From an uncultured Collinsella sp. (GTDB lineage Bacteria > Actinomycetota > Coriobacteriia > Coriobacteriales > Coriobacteriaceae): DNA of 7,096 nucleotides. The position numbers and the translations under genes are program-made. Positions 5,555 through 7,096 of this stretch are shown one piece after another. The DNA lies in contig CABRZC010000097.1 in assembly GCA_902475375.1 (NCBI GenBank), forward strand, positions 1 to 7,096. The letters run 5' to 3'. A model generated the notes under the pieces. The model saw only the letters and a program-made list of their open reading frames with translations. It did not search any database and was not told the DNA's origin. How positions within the stretch are numbered: position 1 is the stretch's first letter; each line of letters begins with the position of its first letter.

Positions 5555-7096
5555 ATGGCATTCGTTTCGCTCGCCATCATCGCACTCGTGGCCTTTGCAA
5601 GCCCCTTCATCGCCTCGGCGATTCCCGGAAAACCCGTTCCCGAGACGGTCTTTTTGCTCGTGTTCGGTGCGGTGCTGGGACCTCATATGCTCGGCATTAT
5701 CCATGTGGATGCCGAGGTCTCGCTCGTGTCCGAGCTCGGCCTGGCCTTTTTGTTCCTGCTTGCCGGCTTTGAGATCGATCCCAAGAATATCACGGGTATC
5801 GAGGGGCGCTACGGCATGGCGACGTGGGTCGTCACGTTTGGCATCGCCTGGCTTGCCGTGCGCTTTACCCCGTGGTTTTCGGTCAGTCATTTCGACGGTA
5901 TCGCCGTGACGCTCGCCCTGACCTCTACGGCCCTTGGGGCGCTCATGCCCATCTTGCGCGAACGGTCGCTTTCGGGTACGCGCGTGGGGGATTCCATCCT
6001 TGCCTATGGTACGTGGGGCGAGCTCGGGCCCGTGCTCGCCATGTCGGTGCTGCTGTCTGCCCGTACGGGTATCGAGACGCTGTTGATCTTGGGGCTGTTC
6101 GCCGTGGTGTGCGTGCTGCTTGCCGTGGTCCCCAGCCGCTCCAAGCGTATCGGCAGCCGCTTCTTTGCCTTTATTCAGGAGCGTGCCGATACGACTTCTC
6201 AGACGTTCGTGCGCCTCACAGTGCTCATCCTGGTCACGCTCGTGGCGTTCTCGGCCATTTTTAGCCTCGATATCGTGTTGGGCGCTTTTGCCGCGGGCTT
6301 TGTCCTGCGCTATATCATCCCCGAGGGCAACCATACGCTCGAGCTTAAACTCGATGGCCTTGCCTATGGCTTTTTAATCCCGGTGTTCTTTACCGTGTCG
6401 GGTGCCAAGATCGACCTGACTGCTGTAGCATCGCGCCCCGGCCTGCTCGTGGGCTTTATCGTGGCGTTGCTGGTTATCCGCGCCGTGCCCATCGTTGTCT
6501 CCATGGGCATCTGCCCCAAGACGCGCGATGTTTCTGCCCACGGCCGCATTACCGTAGCGCTCTACTGCACCACGGCGCTGCCGATTATCGTCGCCGTGAC
6601 GAGCGTTGCCGTCAACGCGGGCGCGCTGTCGCAAGATATTGCGTCGGTCATGGTTGCCGCCGGTGCCATCACGGTGTTCTTGATGCCATTGCTCGCGCAG
6701 CTCTTCTACCGCGTGGTCGACGCCGCACCGGTCGCTGCCGTGGCAGAGGTTGCCGAGCATCCATCCGATGCGCTCGACATCCTGCGCGCCCATCACGATT
6801 TGGCGAGCCTGCTCGCCCGCGAGCACGAGCTGCTGACCTCGCATGGACATGGTCGCGTATTCGAGGGCCTGCCTACGCTCGATACGATTGCCGAGCGTCT
6901 TTCCGCCGAGGCGGCGAGCGGCCACATCGATGCCCGCATCGTGGACGCGGCGCACCTGCTTGCCGAGAAGACCTATGGCGACGAGATTGACCCGTCCAAG
7001 TTGACTCCGCGTGAGCGCCGCCGCCTGGAGCGCGCCAAGCTCGCCGTGCGCGAATACCGTCGCCGCATGCTGGAGCTTTATGCGCATGAAGAAGCC
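5555..7096 (+). CDS. CPA2-family cation/proton antiporter (3' end outside window)
   Basis: This is an integral membrane exchanger of the Na_H_Exchanger/Kef type, swapping Na+ or K+ for protons. The frame starts at ATG 5555 behind a good ribosome site and is open for 514 codons to the window edge. About a dozen hydrophobic segments fill residues 1-390. Family landmarks are PETVFLLVFGAVLGP (29-43), LGLAFLFLLAGFEIDP (61-76), LTSTALGALMPIL (122-134), SLDIVLGAFAAGFVLR (237-252) and GFLIPVFFTVSGAKID (272-287). In the core helix that usually carries an Asp pair or Asn-Asp, this protein reads GTWGELGPVLAMS, with Glu156 as the only acid. From about 391 a soluble charged tail begins, rich in Ala, Glu and Arg and helical in character. 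It shows no Rossmann GxGxxG motif of a TrkA/RCK domain in the part visible. Ion preference cannot be told. It is divergent from purL. Confidence 0.93.
   Translation, partial: MAFVSLAIIALVAFASPFIASAIPGKPVPETVFLLVFGAVLGPHMLGIIHVDAEVSLVSELGLAFLFLLAGFEIDPKNITGIEGRYGMATWVVTFGIAWLAVRFTPWFSVSHFDGIAVTLALTSTALGALMPILRERSLSGTRVGDSILAYGTWGELGPVLAMSVLLSARTGIETLLILGLFAVVCVLLAVVPSRSKRIGSRFFAFIQERADTTSQTFVRLTVLILVTLVAFSAIFSLDIVLGAFAAGFVLRYIIPEGNHTLELKLDGLAYGFLIPVFFTVSGAKIDLTAVASRPGLLVGFIVALLVIRAVPIVVSMGICPKTRDVSAHGRITVALYCTTALPIIVAVTSVAVNAGALSQDIASVMVAAGAITVFLMPLLAQLFYRVVDAAPVAAVAEVAEHPSDALDILRAHHDLASLLAREHELLTSHGHGRVFEGLPTLDTIAERLSAEAASGHIDARIVDAAHLLAEKTYGDEIDPSKLTPRERRRLERAKLAVREYRRRMLELYAHEEA

Noticed and set aside
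5526..5909. A plus-strand frame starting at the GTG at 5526
   Set aside because: It is out of frame with the antiporter, rich in Ser/Arg, and has no membrane pattern. The ATG at 5555 gives the recognisable transporter.
5189..6334. A 381-residue minus-strand protein across the purL start and the antiporter
   Set aside because: It overlaps two well-supported genes and the divergent promoter region. Its sequence is a low-complexity His/Arg/Gly/Asp-rich shadow of membrane codons.
6374..7087. A 237-residue minus-strand protein at the right edge
   Set aside because: It is antisense to the conserved antiporter frame, which continues without a stop from 5555 to the window end.

Overview
The window looks like ordinary chromosomal sequence from a high-GC bacterium, most plausibly a member of the Coriobacteriia such as Collinsella. 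This assignment is an inference. It rests on the GC-rich third codon positions and on the pairing of a single-chain, clostridial-type PurL with GC-rich DNA. No rRNA or other marker is present to confirm it.

There are four protein-coding genes. From left to right: (1) the C-terminal GGDEF (diguanylate cyclase) domain of a gene that begins before the window (3-488, +). (2) A convergent EamA/DMT-family 10-TM transporter (589-1524, -). (3) purL, a complete 1248-residue phosphoribosylformylglycinamidine synthase with a fused glutaminase domain (1624-5370, -). (4) A divergently oriented CPA2-type cation/proton antiporter that runs off the right edge while still open (5555-7096, +).

The non-coding DNA is short. 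489-588 separates the convergent GGDEF and EamA genes and holds a weak minus-strand terminator-like hairpin. 1525-1623 lies between purL and the EamA gene and holds a strong minus-strand intrinsic terminator directly ahead of the EamA ribosome binding site. 5371-5554 is the divergent purL/antiporter promoter region, where only tentative promoter and operator-like elements can be pointed out.

The genes do not form an obvious functional system. PurL carries out the fourth step of de novo purine synthesis, the two transporters are membrane housekeeping or export functions of unknown substrate, and the GGDEF protein would make cyclic di-GMP. I found no tRNA, rRNA, CRISPR array, insertion sequence or phage gene, and nothing that looks like a new defence or mobile system. 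The most checkable oddities are the terminator placed in front of the EamA gene, the very long codon-register antisense reading frame across purL, the Glu in place of the usual Asp in the antiporter core, and the lack of an inhibitory site in the GGDEF domain.
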